NCBI GenBank assembly: GCA_030247525.1
Contig: JAOTSC010000015.1
Span: 1 to 33,661, forward strand
DNA length: 33,661 nucleotides
Source: a bacterium
Lineage (GTDB): Bacteria > Electryoneota > JAOADG01
Reading direction: 5' to 3'
A program made the translations under genes and the position numbers. The notes beneath the pieces were generated by a model. The model had not been told where the DNA came from and did not search any database. It saw nothing but the letters and a program-made list of their open reading frames with translations. This document shows positions 33,036-33,661 of this stretch, piece after piece; positions within the stretch are counted from its first letter, which is position 1; the number at the start of each line of letters is the position of its first letter.

Positions 33036-33661
33036 TTATTTGCTCTTATCTGCTAAAATAAGTTCAATTCCATAAATGTGGCAAATTTGAGCAGCATAAA
33101 AAGCAGCAGGCGGATATCCAGCAATGTATTCAGAAAGTTCCGATATCTGCCCCGGGTTAAAGGATAGATTCAAATTTCTAAAATGGAGAGTTAACAATTT
33201 TTTAGTATCATTATCATTCAAAGGCTTAAGATAATACGTTGGCGCATAAACCTGATAAGGTATATTTTGTGGCTTTCTATTAGATATAATGAACAAATAT
33301 GCCTGACCATCGCATGGAAAGTTTTGTAGAAATGTAATCATATGAGACGAAAGATACCCCTCATCATCGAGTAGACCGCCTTCGTCAACAAATATAAGTA
33401 ACTCATTCTTTTGATTTAGCGATTTAATGTTATTAATTATTCGAGTTATAGATTCATCAATATTTAATTTCTTTACAGTTGATACTAAATTGCTTAACTC
33501 GCTCTTATTACTATAAGGTTCCGACATTGTAGTAAGTTTTATACAAATGTCATTTATATTATCACCGTTTTCTATTGTTAAAATTGAAACCTTCTTAAAG
33601 TTGAGAACATTCTTTAATGAGTGTTGAATAAAAGTTCTTCTACCAATTCCGGTAAGACCAT
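33036..33661 (-). CDS. STAND-type NTPase domain, cut by window edge, ending at an in-frame TAA
   Basis: The frame is open from the window edge; the ATG at 33527 is internal. At the edge it reads GLTGIGRRTFIQHSL, a P-loop (GxxGxG) with Arg-Arg-Thr where Lys-Thr is normal. Walker B is ELLIFVDEGG (in NELLIFVDEGGLLDDEG), a sensor-like strand is AYLFIISNRKP, and YYLKPLNDNDTKKLLTLHF with the later SEYIAGYPPAAFYAAQIC match the helical and GxP region after the NTPase core of STAND (NB-ARC-like) proteins. About 208 residues lie inside the window. The frame ends at TAA 33038-33036 after ELILADKSK, and continues in the same frame with IEFRTSVFINYIQRLG into the next fragment. An N-terminal effector domain, if any, is outside the window. 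Confidence 0.78.
   Translation of the reverse strand, partial: GLTGIGRRTFIQHSLKNVLNFKKVSILTIENGDNINDICIKLTTMSEPYSNKSELSNLVSTVKKLNIDESITRIINNIKSLNQKNELLIFVDEGGLLDDEGYLSSHMITFLQNFPCDGQAYLFIISNRKPQNIPYQVYAPTYYLKPLNDNDTKKLLTLHFRNLNLSFNPGQISELSEYIAGYPPAAFYAAQICHIYGIELILADKSK

Larger units (their letters stand above)
31641..33661 (-). pseudogene. STAND NTPase gene (P-loop, winged helix, TPR) broken by a single in-frame stop
   Basis: Both halves are in one frame, 17 codons apart including TAA at 33038-33036, and the codons after the stop encode a sensible link into the winged helix. A single base change accounts for the break. Intact homologous architectures act in antiviral defence or signalling; here the gene is either inactivated or a sequencing error is present. 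Confidence 0.75.

Overview
The window reads as chromosomal DNA of a Gram-negative bacterium of moderate GC. Two secreted proteins end in PNPFN-type C-terminal sorting domains, the kind exported by type IX-like systems in the Fibrobacteres-Chlorobi-Bacteroidetes (FCB) group and related candidate phyla. A PorV/FadL-like outer-membrane barrel, LVIVD repeats and a lamin-tail protein fit the same picture. I cannot name the phylum from the sequence alone. Coding density is high, start codons include GTG and TTG, and no tRNA, rRNA, CRISPR array or transposase was seen.

Layout. (1) 1-4725, plus strand: a type IV pilus / type II secretion-like cluster. It holds the end of a PilC/GspF platform protein cut by the window edge, a near-consensus sigma-54 promoter, two tandem paralogous short pilins separated by a hairpin, then four overlapping or close-packed minor (pseudo)pilin genes and a small membrane protein. 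One minor pilin carries a CFI-box domain (normally C-terminal) in its middle. (2) 4833-7685: a YhaN/SMC-like ATPase with a membrane hairpin in its hinge, closed by an intrinsic terminator. (3) 7801-10411: a translationally coupled ABC ATPase / ABC-2 permease / membrane-anchored TPR operon, the last protein with a 15-histidine segment. (4) 10667-13280: a REC-GGDEF-REC regulator with a degenerate GGDEF signature, convergent with galE. (5) 13479-18016: a two-domain NTF2-like (DUF4440-type) exported protein coupled by ATGA to a large exported M16 metallopeptidase. (6) 18258-21018: an aldehyde dehydrogenase convergent with an asparaginase II-type protein; the spacers around them carry GC-rich palindromes of one family.

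(7) 21316-25195: two convergent exported proteins with sorting domains. The LVIVD-repeat protein has lost its C-terminal sorting domain through a one-base frameshift; the missing tail is intact in another frame. (8) 25572-30190, minus strand: an exported 5'-nucleotidase-type phosphoesterase preceded by two small membrane protein genes (one of 59 aa) in a TAAATG/GTGA-coupled string, a heptanucleotide repeat array, a type-2 ferredoxin-NADP reductase and an outer-membrane barrel protein. (9) 30436-31644: an alanine-type aminotransferase. (10) 31641-33661, minus strand: a visibly AT-rich gene for a STAND-type NTPase with winged-helix and TPR regions. It runs off the window and is broken by one in-frame TAA. 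Its composition and architecture suggest an acquired, defence-like gene.

The most notable items are the CFI-box inserted in a minor pilin, the sigma-54-driven duplicated pilins, the His-rich ABC-linked TPR protein, the nonsense-interrupted STAND gene, the frameshifted sorting tail, the recurrent palindrome family and the heptamer array.
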